NCBI GenBank assembly: GCA_002483745.1
Contig: DLIM01000043.1
Span: 5,941-41,182, forward strand
Source: Caryophanales bacterium UBA7642
GTDB lineage: Bacteria; Bacillota_I; Bacilli_A; RFN20; CAG-288
Reading direction: 5' to 3'
DNA length: 35,242 nucleotides
Shown: positions 23,316 to 31,797 of the stretch, piece after piece
Position numbering within the stretch: position 1 is the first letter of the stretch
Layout of the letters: every line of letters begins with the position of its first letter
The notes under the pieces: model-generated
The model's input: only the letters and a program-made list of their open reading frames with translations
Databases searched by the model: none
Told to the model about the DNA's origin: nothing
Made by a program: the position numbers and the translations under genes

Positions 23316-23669
23316 GTGAATACCTATTTCTATGTTGGCAATGATGAGAGAGGAAAACTCGGAATTTCCGTCTTTGTCTTTCAGCAGATTGCCGAAGACA
23401 CCGTAAAATCTTTAGTAAATGAAGGCGAACTTAAGTACTCCGTTGTTTATCAGTTTGGCAATAAGAGCACTAAAGTCAAAGCAACCATTGAAAAAGGAAT
23501 CGTCCATGTCGATATCTCTATAATCGGAATCCGTGGGTCTGATTTGCAAACTTCCTGTTCTATGCTTCAAAAAGCTGTTTATGAGAACATCTATGACATA
23601 ACTGAGATTTCCGCTTTGAAGGTAAATGTCTCTGTCCTCAGCATTATTGATAAAGATGAAGGAAAATAA
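23316..23669 (+). CDS. yqhY: Asp23/Gls24-family protein (YqhY-like)
   Basis: 117 residues, GTG start with AGGAGG 7 nt upstream. The sequence has the Asp23/Gls24 pattern: LGISVFVFQQIAEDTVKSLV, VDISIIGIRGSDLQTSCSMLQKAVYENIYDITEIS, and KVNVSVLSI. The position just upstream of nusB is the place of yqhY in Bacillus subtilis, where YqhY is linked to control of acetyl-CoA carboxylase and lipid balance. Here the accB/accC genes are absent upstream (tex is there). The family call is from pattern and context together. Confidence 0.8.
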   Translation: MNTYFYVGNDERGKLGISVFVFQQIAEDTVKSLVNEGELKYSVVYQFGNKSTKVKATIEKGIVHVDISIIGIRGSDLQTSCSMLQKAVYENIYDITEISALKVNVSVLSIIDKDEGK

Positions 23670-24258
23670 AATCTATAGTAAGGAAGCATACGCTAAAGAC
23701 CGTTCGCATTTTGGTTTCTGGGCTAGCCTTCCTATCTGGATCAGTATCCTTTCTTTGATTGGGGAGATTTTCATTCAGTCTACTTTATCTTTAAAAACTG
23801 GTATGGATACGGATTTGATGTTCTATTCTACCCCTCAGACAATCGGCCTAACCTTTTCTTCAGCTGCCTTAGCAATCGTCTCGCTTTCTAATCAGACCAA
23901 CCTAAAGCTGGTTTTAGGAATCTCTGGGATGATTTCAATTCTCTTTGCCTTGATATTGATTATTTTCTCCTCTTACTCTTTGAAAGGCAAAGGACATAAT
24001 ATCTTTATTTGCGCTATTGTTTACGGAATCGATACTCTCTGCTTGATTCCTCTCATAATCCTCTCCGCTAGTGGCAAATTTGGTATCAGCCTTCGACCAG
24101 TTGACTATTCCTTGCAGATTGCCTTCCATTTGATTTTCTTAGTCTTGCTTATCTATGTTTCTTTGGTAGAGAAGAGAATGAAAGAATATGAAAGCTTACA
24201 CAAACTTAAATCTCAGCCGTTATTCACTAATGACGGAAAGGAAAACAAAAATGACTAA
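23626..24258 (+). CDS. Four-pass membrane protein of unknown function in the nusB operon
   Basis: 210 residues if it starts at ATG 23626 (GAAGG only 3 nt before it), 200 if at ATG 23656 (no ribosome site); both overlap the preceding gene, so translation is probably coupled. Four hydrophobic segments lie about residues 35-55, 70-90, 95-115 and 125-145, with another near 160-180, and the C-terminus is charged (VEKRMKEYESLHKLKSQPL). No motif was recognised. It sits between yqhY and nusB, where Bacillus has no gene; some Firmicutes have small membrane proteins (AmaP-like) with Asp23 proteins, a possible but unproven relation. Confidence 0.7.
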   Translation: MSLSSALLIKMKENKIYSKEAYAKDRSHFGFWASLPIWISILSLIGEIFIQSTLSLKTGMDTDLMFYSTPQTIGLTFSSAALAIVSLSNQTNLKLVLGISGMISILFALILIIFSSYSLKGKGHNIFICAIVYGIDTLCLIPLIILSASGKFGISLRPVDYSLQIAFHLIFLVLLIYVSLVEKRMKEYESLHKLKSQPLFTNDGKENKND

Positions 24259-24685
24259 TTATACCCGTTCAGCTGAAAGAGAAAAGACCATGCAGGCTTT
24301 ATATCAGGTCTTTCTTTTTATTGAGAACAAAGAAGAATTTGATGCTACTGAGGTTATCGATAACGAATATGGCGCTAAATCAATTGAGGAAGTGCCTCTT
24401 TTCAGCAAATGCGTCTATACCATTGCATTAGACAAGTTCGATGAAATCAAGGAAACTCTCTCCTCTCATTTAGTTAACTGGACATTTGACCGTTTGGATA
24501 ATGTCGCTAAAGCTATTTTGTTTGAAGCTATGAGTGAAGGAAAGTATGCTCATTTAGCCCCTAGAAAGGTTGTCATAAGTCAAGCTGTTACCTTAGCTAA
24601 GAACTACTTAAAGGAAGGCGACCATCGTTTTATCAACGCTGTTTTGGATAAGTCCATACCGGAATATGAGTTCACCGGAAAATAA
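24251..24685 (+). CDS. nusB: Transcription antitermination factor NusB
   Basis: 144 residues from ATG 24251 (MTNYTRSAEREKTMQALYQV), with GGAAAGG upstream. All-helical NusB pattern: SAEREKTMQALYQVF at the N-terminus, WTFDRLDNVAKAILFEAM in the middle and APRKVVISQAVTLAKNYL ... FINAVLDK at the end. NusB with S10 binds boxA of rRNA leaders and supports antitermination. It overlaps the membrane protein gene before it (8 bp) and xseA after it (20 bp). Confidence 0.9.
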   Translation: MTNYTRSAEREKTMQALYQVFLFIENKEEFDATEVIDNEYGAKSIEEVPLFSKCVYTIALDKFDEIKETLSSHLVNWTFDRLDNVAKAILFEAMSEGKYAHLAPRKVVISQAVTLAKNYLKEGDHRFINAVLDKSIPEYEFTGK

Positions 24686-25949
24686 ACCCTTAAGCGTCGG
24701 TGAGTTGTCTAGTATCCTAAAAGCCTGTTTCGAGAATCCGGCGTTTGGCGATTTAACCGTATATGGCGAGGTCTATTCAATCAGAGTGGGAGGAAAATTT
24801 GCCTATCTTGATTTAGGAGACCAAGGAAAGAACCAGACTTCTTCCCCGGTTTTGAGGTGTGCTTTCTCTTGCTTCTATGGCGATAATTATGGACTAGAAA
24901 ATGTAAAAAGCGGCGATGTCGTTCAAATCAGAGGGTCCTTATCTTATTACCCTCATGGCAGTTCAATAACCTTTTGGGGAAAGGAACTACAAGTCCTTCA
25001 AAACCAATTAGGCACTAACCTTATTAAAAAAAGGAAAACTTTAGAAAAACTAGAGAAGCTTGGATATCTTGACGAATCGAGAAAAAGACCAATTCCTAAG
25101 TTCTGCAAGAAAGTGGCTATTCTGACCGCCAAAGATGGGGCCGCTTATCAGGATATCTTAAAGACACTCCATGATCGTTTTCCGGTTGACTCGGTTCTCT
25201 ATCCTATCACCGTACAAGGAGATGGTGCTTCTAGCAGTATTGTCAAGGCTTTGGCTGCCGCCAACAATGATGAAGGCTATGATGCTTTGATTATTGGAAG
25301 AGGTGGCGGGTCTAAAACCGATTTATCCTGTTTCGATGATGAAAAAGTCGCCTTAGCCATTGCTACTTCTAAGATTCCTGTAATAACCTGTATTGGGCAT
25401 ACCATTGATACGGCTATTGCTGATAGAGTAAGTGATGTCAAAGCTATTACTCCTACTGAAGGAGCCAGTCTTATCAATCCTTCCCTTGAAGAAATCCAAG
25501 AGGATTATAATGGACTTAAGGATCAGCTTGACTCTCTGTTCAAGTCAAAGCTTCAAGAGAAAGCTTTGGCCCTTGATAATTATGCTTCCAGGTTGAAATC
25601 CTTATCTCCGCTTAACAATATCAAGAATGCTAAGTCTATGCTTGACGATTACTTTACTAGACTTAATGATCTATTCAGTTTAGCTATCAGGAATAAAACC
25701 CAGGAAAAGCAGAACTTCATTTTCAGCCTTGATAGCAATTACCAAAATAGGCTAATTAAAGAGAAGAGTCTTCTACAGCGCTATGATTCTCTCTTAGAGA
25801 AATCCAACCCACAGACGATAGCCTTAAAAGGCTACGCCCTTATCTATAAAGACGGGAAGAAAATCCATTCTTCTTTGGAGCTAAAGGCTGGAGATAAGGC
25901 CCTTATTACCTTCATTGATGGCAGGAAGAACGTAAAAGTCACAGATTGA
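24666..25949 (+). CDS. xseA: Exodeoxyribonuclease VII large subunit
   Basis: 427 residues. N-terminal OB-fold domain (1-105: TVYGEVYSIRVGGKFAYLDL), catalytic domain with TAKDGAAYQDILKTL, YPITVQGDGASSSIVKAL, the RGGGS loop (IIGRGGGSKTDLSCFDDEKVA) and IGHTIDTAIADRV holding the conserved His and Asp (usually GHETD; Glu is Thr here), then a coiled-coil region (about 275-385) and a C-terminal barrel. With XseB it forms the multisubunit nuclease degrading single-stranded DNA. Start overlaps nusB by 20 bp. xseB follows after 11 nt. Confidence 0.95.
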   Translation: MSSPENKPLSVGELSSILKACFENPAFGDLTVYGEVYSIRVGGKFAYLDLGDQGKNQTSSPVLRCAFSCFYGDNYGLENVKSGDVVQIRGSLSYYPHGSSITFWGKELQVLQNQLGTNLIKKRKTLEKLEKLGYLDESRKRPIPKFCKKVAILTAKDGAAYQDILKTLHDRFPVDSVLYPITVQGDGASSSIVKALAAANNDEGYDALIIGRGGGSKTDLSCFDDEKVALAIATSKIPVITCIGHTIDTAIADRVSDVKAITPTEGASLINPSLEEIQEDYNGLKDQLDSLFKSKLQEKALALDNYASRLKSLSPLNNIKNAKSMLDDYFTRLNDLFSLAIRNKTQEKQNFIFSLDSNYQNRLIKEKSLLQRYDSLLEKSNPQTIALKGYALIYKDGKKIHSSLELKAGDKALITFIDGRKNVKVTD

Positions 25950-25960
25950 AAGGATTACTT

Positions 25961-26164
25961 ATGGAAATTAAAAAGGATTTAAGCAAGCTCTCTTATCAGG
26001 AGCTTGAGACTGAGGAAGAAAATACTTTGAAGAAGCTTTCAGAAGCCGATTTACCTTTAGATGATGCTTCTAAATATTATGAATATGGTAAGAAAGTCCT
26101 CTTAGAGATGACAACCCGCCTTGATAAGTTATCTAAAAGCGTAACCGATAAGGTTAAGGAGTAA
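25961..26164 (+). CDS. xseB: Exodeoxyribonuclease VII small subunit
   Basis: 67 residues from ATG 25961, preceded by AAAGGA 7 nt away. Helical hairpin typical of XseB: LSYQELETEEENTLKKL, then LPLDDASKYYEYGKKVLLEM. Binds the coiled coil of XseA. It is followed by dxs after 4 nt. Confidence 0.92.
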   Translation: MEIKKDLSKLSYQELETEEENTLKKLSEADLPLDDASKYYEYGKKVLLEMTTRLDKLSKSVTDKVKE

Positions 26165-26168
26165 AGCC

Positions 26169-28025
26169 TTGCCTGATAAATACGATTACAAGCTTTTACC
26201 AAACCTGACTAACGACCAAATGCGGGTCTTAGCTAGTGATATCCGCTCGGATATACTGGTCAATGTCCTCAACAATGGCGGTCATCTTTCATCAAACTTA
26301 GGAACGGTAGAACTGACGATGTCGCTTTTGAAGAATTTCGATCCCTTGGTGGACGACATTCTTTTTGATGTCGGCCATCAGACTTACACTTATAAAATCC
26401 TGACTGGAAGAAACCTTAGCAAGCTAAGAAAGACAAACGGTATTGCTCCGTTCTCGAAGATGGATGAAAGTCCTTATGACAAAAGCAATAACGGCCATGC
26501 CGGTTCGGCCATATCCTTAGCCTATGGTTTAGCTAAAGCTAAAGCCCTCAAAGGTGATAACAGCTATACGATAGCCTTTATCGGAGATGCCTCAGTCACC
26601 AACGGTCTTTCCATGGAAGCCTTAAACCTCTTGTCAACTGATAAAGACGTCCATCTAATGATTGTGGTTAACGATAATGGCATGTCCATCAGCAAAAATG
26701 TCGGCTTTATGACTAAGAAATTCCAGCATTTAAGGACTTCACGCTTCTATTTCAGGACCGCTTCTTATCTTGGAAGAAAGATGAGCAAGCACAAATGGAG
26801 CTGGCGTCTTTTCCTGAGGATGAGGAACCTGAAGGATGATATCAGAAGATTCGTCATTGAACCGACATTCTTTGAATCCATGGGCATTAAATATATCGGT
26901 CCTTTTGACGGACATGATTTTGATTCTCTTGATTTAGCCTTTGCCAAAGCCAAAGACCTTTATAACAAAGGACCCGTGGTAGTCCATGTCCTGACTAAGA
27001 AAGGCTATGGTTATGCTCCGGCTATGTCGGATAATGTCGGAAAATACCATGGCGTAACTCCTAAGTTTGACAACATTTGGATTCAGAACAACAAGAAAAC
27101 AGGTTTTGTAGACTATAAATCTTCTTTCTTGATGAAAAAGATGAAAGAAGATAAAAATGTTTATGTTATCACTCCGGCTATGGAGAAAGGCTCCCAGCTT
27201 GAGGAAATCTTTAAGGCTTTCCCCGAACGTACTTTGGATGTTGGCATCGCTGAAGAAAATGCTGTTTCGATGGCCGGCGGTTTAGCTCTTGGCGGACTTA
27301 AGCCAGTCGTTGATATCTACTCTACTTTCATGCAAAGGTCCTTTGATGAAATCGAACAGGATATTTCTAGACAGAAAGTCAAAGCTTTATTTATTGTCGA
27401 AAGATGCGGGCTCGTAGGTGAAGATGGCTCCTCCCATCAAGGCCTATATGATGTAGCCATGGTGAAAGCTATTCCTAACTGCCAAGTCTACATGCCTTAT
27501 GATGAAAAGACTACTGAAGAACTTCTCAATGCTCATTTCTTCTCTGATGAGGGCTTGGTCTTTATCAGATTCTCTACCGATAGCCCTATCCATTCACATC
27601 TATCCTATAAACGGATTGGGAATATCTGCTACTATCGTCTTGCTGAGGAAAATGATACGCTGGTTTTAGCAATTGGACCAAACGGCTATAAGCTTTTAGA
27701 ACTGCTTCCTGATTCTTTCGATAAAGGCATGCTTTTAACTTTGATTCATCCTGGCGATAAGCAAGATTCCATGCCAACCATAATGAGACATAAGCATATA
27801 ATTCTTTATGATTCCTATGGCATCAAGGAAGGAACTTCCGATAGCATTGCTTCTTACCTGATGGAAAACAACTATCCCGGGACCTTCAAATCTTTTGCTT
27901 TTAAGAATGACTTTGTTACTTTCGGTCAGAAAGCTGATTTACTTAAGATTGCTAATCTTGATCCTCAGTCGGTTAAAGACCAGATTCTTCTTCCATTAGA
28001 AAAAAAGCCGGCAGAAGACAAATAA
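26169..28025 (+). CDS. dxs: 1-deoxy-D-xylulose-5-phosphate synthase
   Basis: 618 residues, TTG start with AAGGAG 7 nt upstream (overlapping the end of xseB). Thiamine-diphosphate enzyme making DXP from pyruvate and glyceraldehyde 3-phosphate, the entry of the MEP isoprenoid pathway. Catalytic His39 in GGHLSSNLG, FDVGHQTYTYKILTGR, the ThDP/Mg loop GDASVTN (Asp140, Asn145; GDGA in many homologues), Glu362 in IAEENAVSMAGG, STFMQRSFDEIEQD and GLVGEDGSSHQG. Same neighbourhood as in Bacillus (xseB, dxs, recN), but ispA is missing between xseB and dxs. Depends on thiamine brought in by ThiT. Confidence 0.95.
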   Translation: MPDKYDYKLLPNLTNDQMRVLASDIRSDILVNVLNNGGHLSSNLGTVELTMSLLKNFDPLVDDILFDVGHQTYTYKILTGRNLSKLRKTNGIAPFSKMDESPYDKSNNGHAGSAISLAYGLAKAKALKGDNSYTIAFIGDASVTNGLSMEALNLLSTDKDVHLMIVVNDNGMSISKNVGFMTKKFQHLRTSRFYFRTASYLGRKMSKHKWSWRLFLRMRNLKDDIRRFVIEPTFFESMGIKYIGPFDGHDFDSLDLAFAKAKDLYNKGPVVVHVLTKKGYGYAPAMSDNVGKYHGVTPKFDNIWIQNNKKTGFVDYKSSFLMKKMKEDKNVYVITPAMEKGSQLEEIFKAFPERTLDVGIAEENAVSMAGGLALGGLKPVVDIYSTFMQRSFDEIEQDISRQKVKALFIVERCGLVGEDGSSHQGLYDVAMVKAIPNCQVYMPYDEKTTEELLNAHFFSDEGLVFIRFSTDSPIHSHLSYKRIGNICYYRLAEENDTLVLAIGPNGYKLLELLPDSFDKGMLLTLIHPGDKQDSMPTIMRHKHIILYDSYGIKEGTSDSIASYLMENNYPGTFKSFAFKNDFVTFGQKADLLKIANLDPQSVKDQILLPLEKKPAEDK

Positions 28026-28046
28026 TTGTTAGGGAAAGTAAAAGCT

Positions 28047-29702
28047 ATGATTAACGAACTTCATATTACAAATTTGGCGGTAATCGAAGATACCCTTTTA
28101 AATTTCGATACAAATTATACTGCCTTAATCGGCGAAACCGGAGCCGGCAAATCTTTGGTGGTGGATTCTTTAGGCTTAGTCAAAGGCGATAAATCCGATT
28201 TTTCCTTGGTGAGAGATCAGCAAAAGAAAGCCGTGGTCACTGCGACTTTTAGTTTATCCAAAGACTTCATTGAGAAGCATCCTGAAGTCAAAGACTATGT
28301 TCAGGATGATGGCTCTTTGATTGCTAAAAGAGTCCTGCTGCCCGACCATACTAACCGCTCCTATCTCAATGATGAACCAGTTACTCTTTTAGCTTACCGG
28401 AAAGCTGTCAGCCATCTGATCGATATTCATTCTCAAGGGGCTAACTCTGATCTTCTAGATGAGAGTAAACATATCTATTATTTAGACCGCTTTGGAGCAG
28501 CAGAAGAGAAGGAAGCTATAAAGGATTTCTCTGCTTCCTATCAGTCCTATTTAGCTAAGCAAAAAGAAATTACTGAACTATTAGAATCCAACAAAGAGCT
28601 TGATCGCGACTATTTGAAATTCCAAATAGATGAAATCAATAAATATAACCTTAAGCCAAACGAAATTGAGGACCTCAATGAAGAATTTGCTTCTTTGAAG
28701 GGCTATGAGGAAGTAAAGAACCGCTACGAAGAATTAAGTGAGGCCATGGTTTTAAGCGAAGGAAATATCCTTGATATTCTCTATCAGATAGAAAGCCGCT
28801 TATCTCAGTTTAACTCCACCTCCTTGAAGGAAGATGCTTTAAAGGCCAGAAGTAAATGCAGTGAGCTGATTGATAGCTTTAAAGCCTTAAAAGAAGATTA
28901 TCAAAATCTCAATAGCGATCCTAAAAGAATCGATGAGATCAACCAGCGCCTCTTTGACTTAAAAGGATTGGAGAGGAAATACGGTAAAACCACTAGCGAA
29001 ATCTTAAATAAGCTTCACGACTATCAAAACAAGCTCGATCAGTTAGATTCTTTTGAATCATTAAAGCAGGAAAAAGAGAAAGAAGTAAAGAAGCTTTTAG
29101 ATGAATGCCTGTCTAAAGCCAAAATTCTCTCTGAGCTTAGGAAAAAGACTTCCTTAAAACTTGAGAAAGCCATCGGGAATGAGATGTCAGACCTTGGTCT
29201 TATCAAAGACGGCTTCAGAGTGCATTTAAAAGAAGCTAGCCTTAATTCATTAGGCATTGATAAAGTGACCTTTGAAGTGGCTTTAAACGTTGGCTTAGGC
29301 TATGCTCCTTTAGCCAAAGCGGCATCGGGAGGAGAAAGCTCAAGACTGATGCTTGCCTTAAAGACAGTTCTTAATGCTTTAGACCCTTATGACTTACTGG
29401 TCTTTGATGAAGTCGATACCGGCGTATCCGGGCGGATTGCTTCCCTGGTGGCTAAAAAGATTTCCTCTATCTCTAAATCCAGCCAGGTCTTAGTAGTTTC
29501 CCATCTGCCACAGGTTGTTGCTAGCTCCTTTAGTCAACTTAAAATTACCAAAATTACCAAAAACGGTCAGACTTTTACCACTGCTAAAGTCATCGACAAG
29601 AAAGATAATTGCTTAGAAGTTGCGAAGATGATTTCAGGTGACCAGGTAACGGATTCAGCTATTAAACAGGCCCAAGAATTAATCGGGGAGTTCCATAAGT
29701 AG
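28047..29702 (+). CDS. recN: DNA repair protein RecN
   Basis: 551 residues from ATG 28047 with AGGGAAAG upstream; a TTG at 28026 directly after dxs has no ribosome site. SMC-like ATPase: Walker A GETGAGKS (29-36), long coiled-coil arms (about 150-360), ABC signature SGGESSRLMLAL and Walker B LLVFDEVDTGVSG, then SHLPQVVA. Acts early in double-strand break repair. Follows dxs by 21 nt; the tlyA-like and argR genes found between them in Bacillus are absent. Confidence 0.96.
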   Translation: MINELHITNLAVIEDTLLNFDTNYTALIGETGAGKSLVVDSLGLVKGDKSDFSLVRDQQKKAVVTATFSLSKDFIEKHPEVKDYVQDDGSLIAKRVLLPDHTNRSYLNDEPVTLLAYRKAVSHLIDIHSQGANSDLLDESKHIYYLDRFGAAEEKEAIKDFSASYQSYLAKQKEITELLESNKELDRDYLKFQIDEINKYNLKPNEIEDLNEEFASLKGYEEVKNRYEELSEAMVLSEGNILDILYQIESRLSQFNSTSLKEDALKARSKCSELIDSFKALKEDYQNLNSDPKRIDEINQRLFDLKGLERKYGKTTSEILNKLHDYQNKLDQLDSFESLKQEKEKEVKKLLDECLSKAKILSELRKKTSLKLEKAIGNEMSDLGLIKDGFRVHLKEASLNSLGIDKVTFEVALNVGLGYAPLAKAASGGESSRLMLALKTVLNALDPYDLLVFDEVDTGVSGRIASLVAKKISSISKSSQVLVVSHLPQVVASSFSQLKITKITKNGQTFTTAKVIDKKDNCLEVAKMISGDQVTDSAIKQAQELIGEFHK

Positions 29703-29719
29703 AAGACTTGTCGAAGAAA

Positions 29720-29728
29720 TGTTAACAT
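29720..29728 (+). promoter_or_regulatory. Extended -10 promoter directly before the dinB ATG
   Basis: TGT-TAACAT (29720-29728), then AATAAT, then ATG 29735. Same layout as the promoters at 13281-13289 and 20631-20639. No ribosome site lies between. Confidence 0.5.
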
Positions 29729-29734
29729 AATAAT

Positions 29735-30883
29735 ATGAAAAAGATAGTTCATATTGACCTTAATGCCTTTTTCGTACAGGCTGAGATTTTGAGGAACCCA
29801 TCTTTAAAAGGATTACCGGTGGCCGTTGGTTATGATGGCAAAAGAGGAGTCATATCAACTTCTTCCTATGAGGCCAGAGCTTTCGGAGTCCATTCGGGAA
29901 TGCCCGTCAATGAAGCAAAAAGATGCTGCCCTAACCTAGAAATACTTCCCGGAGATTACCGGTATTATAGTCTGCTCTCTCATCATTTCTTTAGCTATTT
30001 AAGAAGCCATTTCCCAATACTTGAGCAAGCCAGCATCGATGAATGCTATATCGATATGAGCAATTATTTGATTGATGGTGAAGAAAAAGACCAGTTATTC
30101 GATCTTCAAATGGACTTGTATCGGAGAGTCAAACTGAAATGCTCAATCGGCTATGGAAGCAATAAGTTTCTTGCTAAGATGGGCTCTGATTACAAGAAGC
30201 CTTTAGGTCTGACCTTAATTACTAAGGATAATATCTCTAAGATTCTTTGGCCTCTGGATATTGAAAAAATGTTTGGGGTGGGAAAGAAAACCGCTCCTAG
30301 GCTTAAGCTTTTAGGAATCGATACCATCGGCTCTTTAGCTACCTGTAATGATGAAAGAGTGAAGAAAATACTCGGCTCTACTTTTGACTATCTTAAAAGC
30401 GAAGCCAACGGTTTTGGCGATGATGAGGTCTCTTCTCTGAGCTTTGACCCGAAATCCATTTCCGCTGAAAGAACATTTGCCGAAGATTCTACTAGTTACG
30501 AAGAACTTAAAAACATGATAAAAAGCTGCTCAGCCGATGTCTTTAAGGAACTTAATAACTACCATAAAGAAGCCTCAGTCGTCTTGATTAAACTCAGGAC
30601 ACCGGATTTTAAGACCAAGAGCAAAAGGCTGACTCTGCCTTCACCTATATCGACTCTTGACCAGATTTTCTCCAAAGCCATGACGATCTTCGACAAGACT
30701 TACCGTGGCGAACCGATAAGGCTTATAGGAGTCGGCGTTGATAAAGTCAACGAAAAGAAAACCGTGGAAGAGAATCTACCCTCTGATAGTGATGCCTTCT
30801 TAAAAGATATCAATAATGAATTATCCTGTGGCGGAAAAGTCTTTCTGGGATCAGAAATAGATAGAAAAAATGAAAATAAATGA
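29735..30883 (+). CDS. dinB: DNA polymerase IV (Y-family)
   Basis: 382 residues. Translesion polymerase: Asp8 in VHIDLNAFF with steric-gate Phe13, YEARAFGVHSGMP, catalytic Asp102-Glu103 in ASIDECYID, KCSIGYGSNKFLAKMGSD, thumb GVGKKTAPRLKLLGI and a little-finger domain (about 235-350). The C-terminus (CGGKVFLGSEIDRKNENK) has no obvious QLSLF-type clamp motif. No ribosome site before the ATG; an extended -10 ends 6 nt upstream. Read-through from recN (32-nt gap) is also likely. xerD overlaps its end by 14 bp. Confidence 0.95.
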   Translation: MKKIVHIDLNAFFVQAEILRNPSLKGLPVAVGYDGKRGVISTSSYEARAFGVHSGMPVNEAKRCCPNLEILPGDYRYYSLLSHHFFSYLRSHFPILEQASIDECYIDMSNYLIDGEEKDQLFDLQMDLYRRVKLKCSIGYGSNKFLAKMGSDYKKPLGLTLITKDNISKILWPLDIEKMFGVGKKTAPRLKLLGIDTIGSLATCNDERVKKILGSTFDYLKSEANGFGDDEVSSLSFDPKSISAERTFAEDSTSYEELKNMIKSCSADVFKELNNYHKEASVVLIKLRTPDFKTKSKRLTLPSPISTLDQIFSKAMTIFDKTYRGEPIRLIGVGVDKVNEKKTVEENLPSDSDAFLKDINNELSCGGKVFLGSEIDRKNENK

Positions 30884-31736
30884 TGCAATAGAAAGCTTTT
30901 TGACCTTTCTTTCTGCCGAAAAAGGGGACAGCAAAAATACTATCCTTGCTTACGAAAAAGATCTTTTAGATTTTAAGAAAAGCCTTAAGAAAGATGAAGT
31001 AAAAGATCTTAACAGTGAAGATCTTTCAGATTATCTTTGCCAATTAAGCGATAAGAAACTTAAGAAGGCTACTTTAGTTAGAAAATCAATGGCTATTAGA
31101 GGCTTTTATAAGTACCTTAAAGGAGAAGGGCTTTTAAACGTTAATTTAGCCGACTTGCCTATTCCAAAAACCGGGAGGAAATTACCGACAATTTTAAGTG
31201 AGGAAGAAATAAACCTTCTTTTTTCAGAGCCCAAAAATGATACTCCTAAAGGTGCTTTGGATTCCGCTTTACTGGAAGTGTGCTATAGCTGTGGGCTTAG
31301 AGTCTCTGAATTAGTAAATTTAAGAAAAGACCAGATTAATTTTAAAAACGGATATATAAAAGTCTTAGGCAAAGGGCGGAAAGAAAGAATAGTCCCTATC
31401 GGGCAAGAAGCAATCGCCTCAATCTTGAATTATCAGGAAGTCTATCCTTTCAAGAACAAGTCGCCCTTGGTTTTTCAAAACCGTGATGGAAAGAAAGTTT
31501 CGAGGCAGTATTTCTTCCTGGAATTAAAGAAATATGCCAAACTAGCCCACATTAATAAAAGAATATCTCCACATACCCTTAGGCATTCCTTTGCCACAAG
31601 GCTTTTAGAAAATGGAGCCCAGCTTAGAGATGTTCAAGAGCTTTTAGGGCATAGTCAGATAGAAACAACTCAAATATATACCCATGTCTCGCGGACTTTG
31701 GAACAGAAAGATTACGATGCTCATATGAAGCGATAG
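30870..31736 (+). CDS. xerD: Tyrosine recombinase XerD-like
   Basis: 288 residues, the length of XerC/XerD. SAM-like N-terminal domain (1-90) and catalytic domain with Arg144 (SCGLRVSEL), Lys168 (GKGRKERIVP), His235 and Arg238 (HTLRHSFATRLLE), His261 (LGHSQIETTQ) and nucleophile Tyr270. Resolves chromosome dimers at dif. Located directly before deoB as in Bacillus subtilis (ripX/xerD-drm), which argues against a phage integrase. The start codon lies within dinB and has only a weak ribosome site, so translation is probably coupled. Confidence 0.93.
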   Translation: MKINDAIESFLTFLSAEKGDSKNTILAYEKDLLDFKKSLKKDEVKDLNSEDLSDYLCQLSDKKLKKATLVRKSMAIRGFYKYLKGEGLLNVNLADLPIPKTGRKLPTILSEEEINLLFSEPKNDTPKGALDSALLEVCYSCGLRVSELVNLRKDQINFKNGYIKVLGKGRKERIVPIGQEAIASILNYQEVYPFKNKSPLVFQNRDGKKVSRQYFFLELKKYAKLAHINKRISPHTLRHSFATRLLENGAQLRDVQELLGHSQIETTQIYTHVSRTLEQKDYDAHMKR

Positions 31737-31744
31737 CAAATTAA

Positions 31745-31773
31745 TTGTAAGTAAGGGCTTTTAAATCTATAAT
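31745..31773 (+). promoter_or_regulatory. Promoter of deoB
   Basis: TTGTAA (31745-31750), 17-bp spacer, TATAAT (31768-31773). The transcript would start about 18 nt before the deoB ATG and include its GAGGAG ribosome site. Confidence 0.8.
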
Positions 31774-31797
31774 ATGTGTAGAAAGTTGAGGAGAAAA

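Noticed and set aside
30870..31736. Phage or element integrase
   Set aside because: Size, catalytic residues and the conserved position before deoB fit housekeeping XerD. No att-like repeats or phage genes are near.
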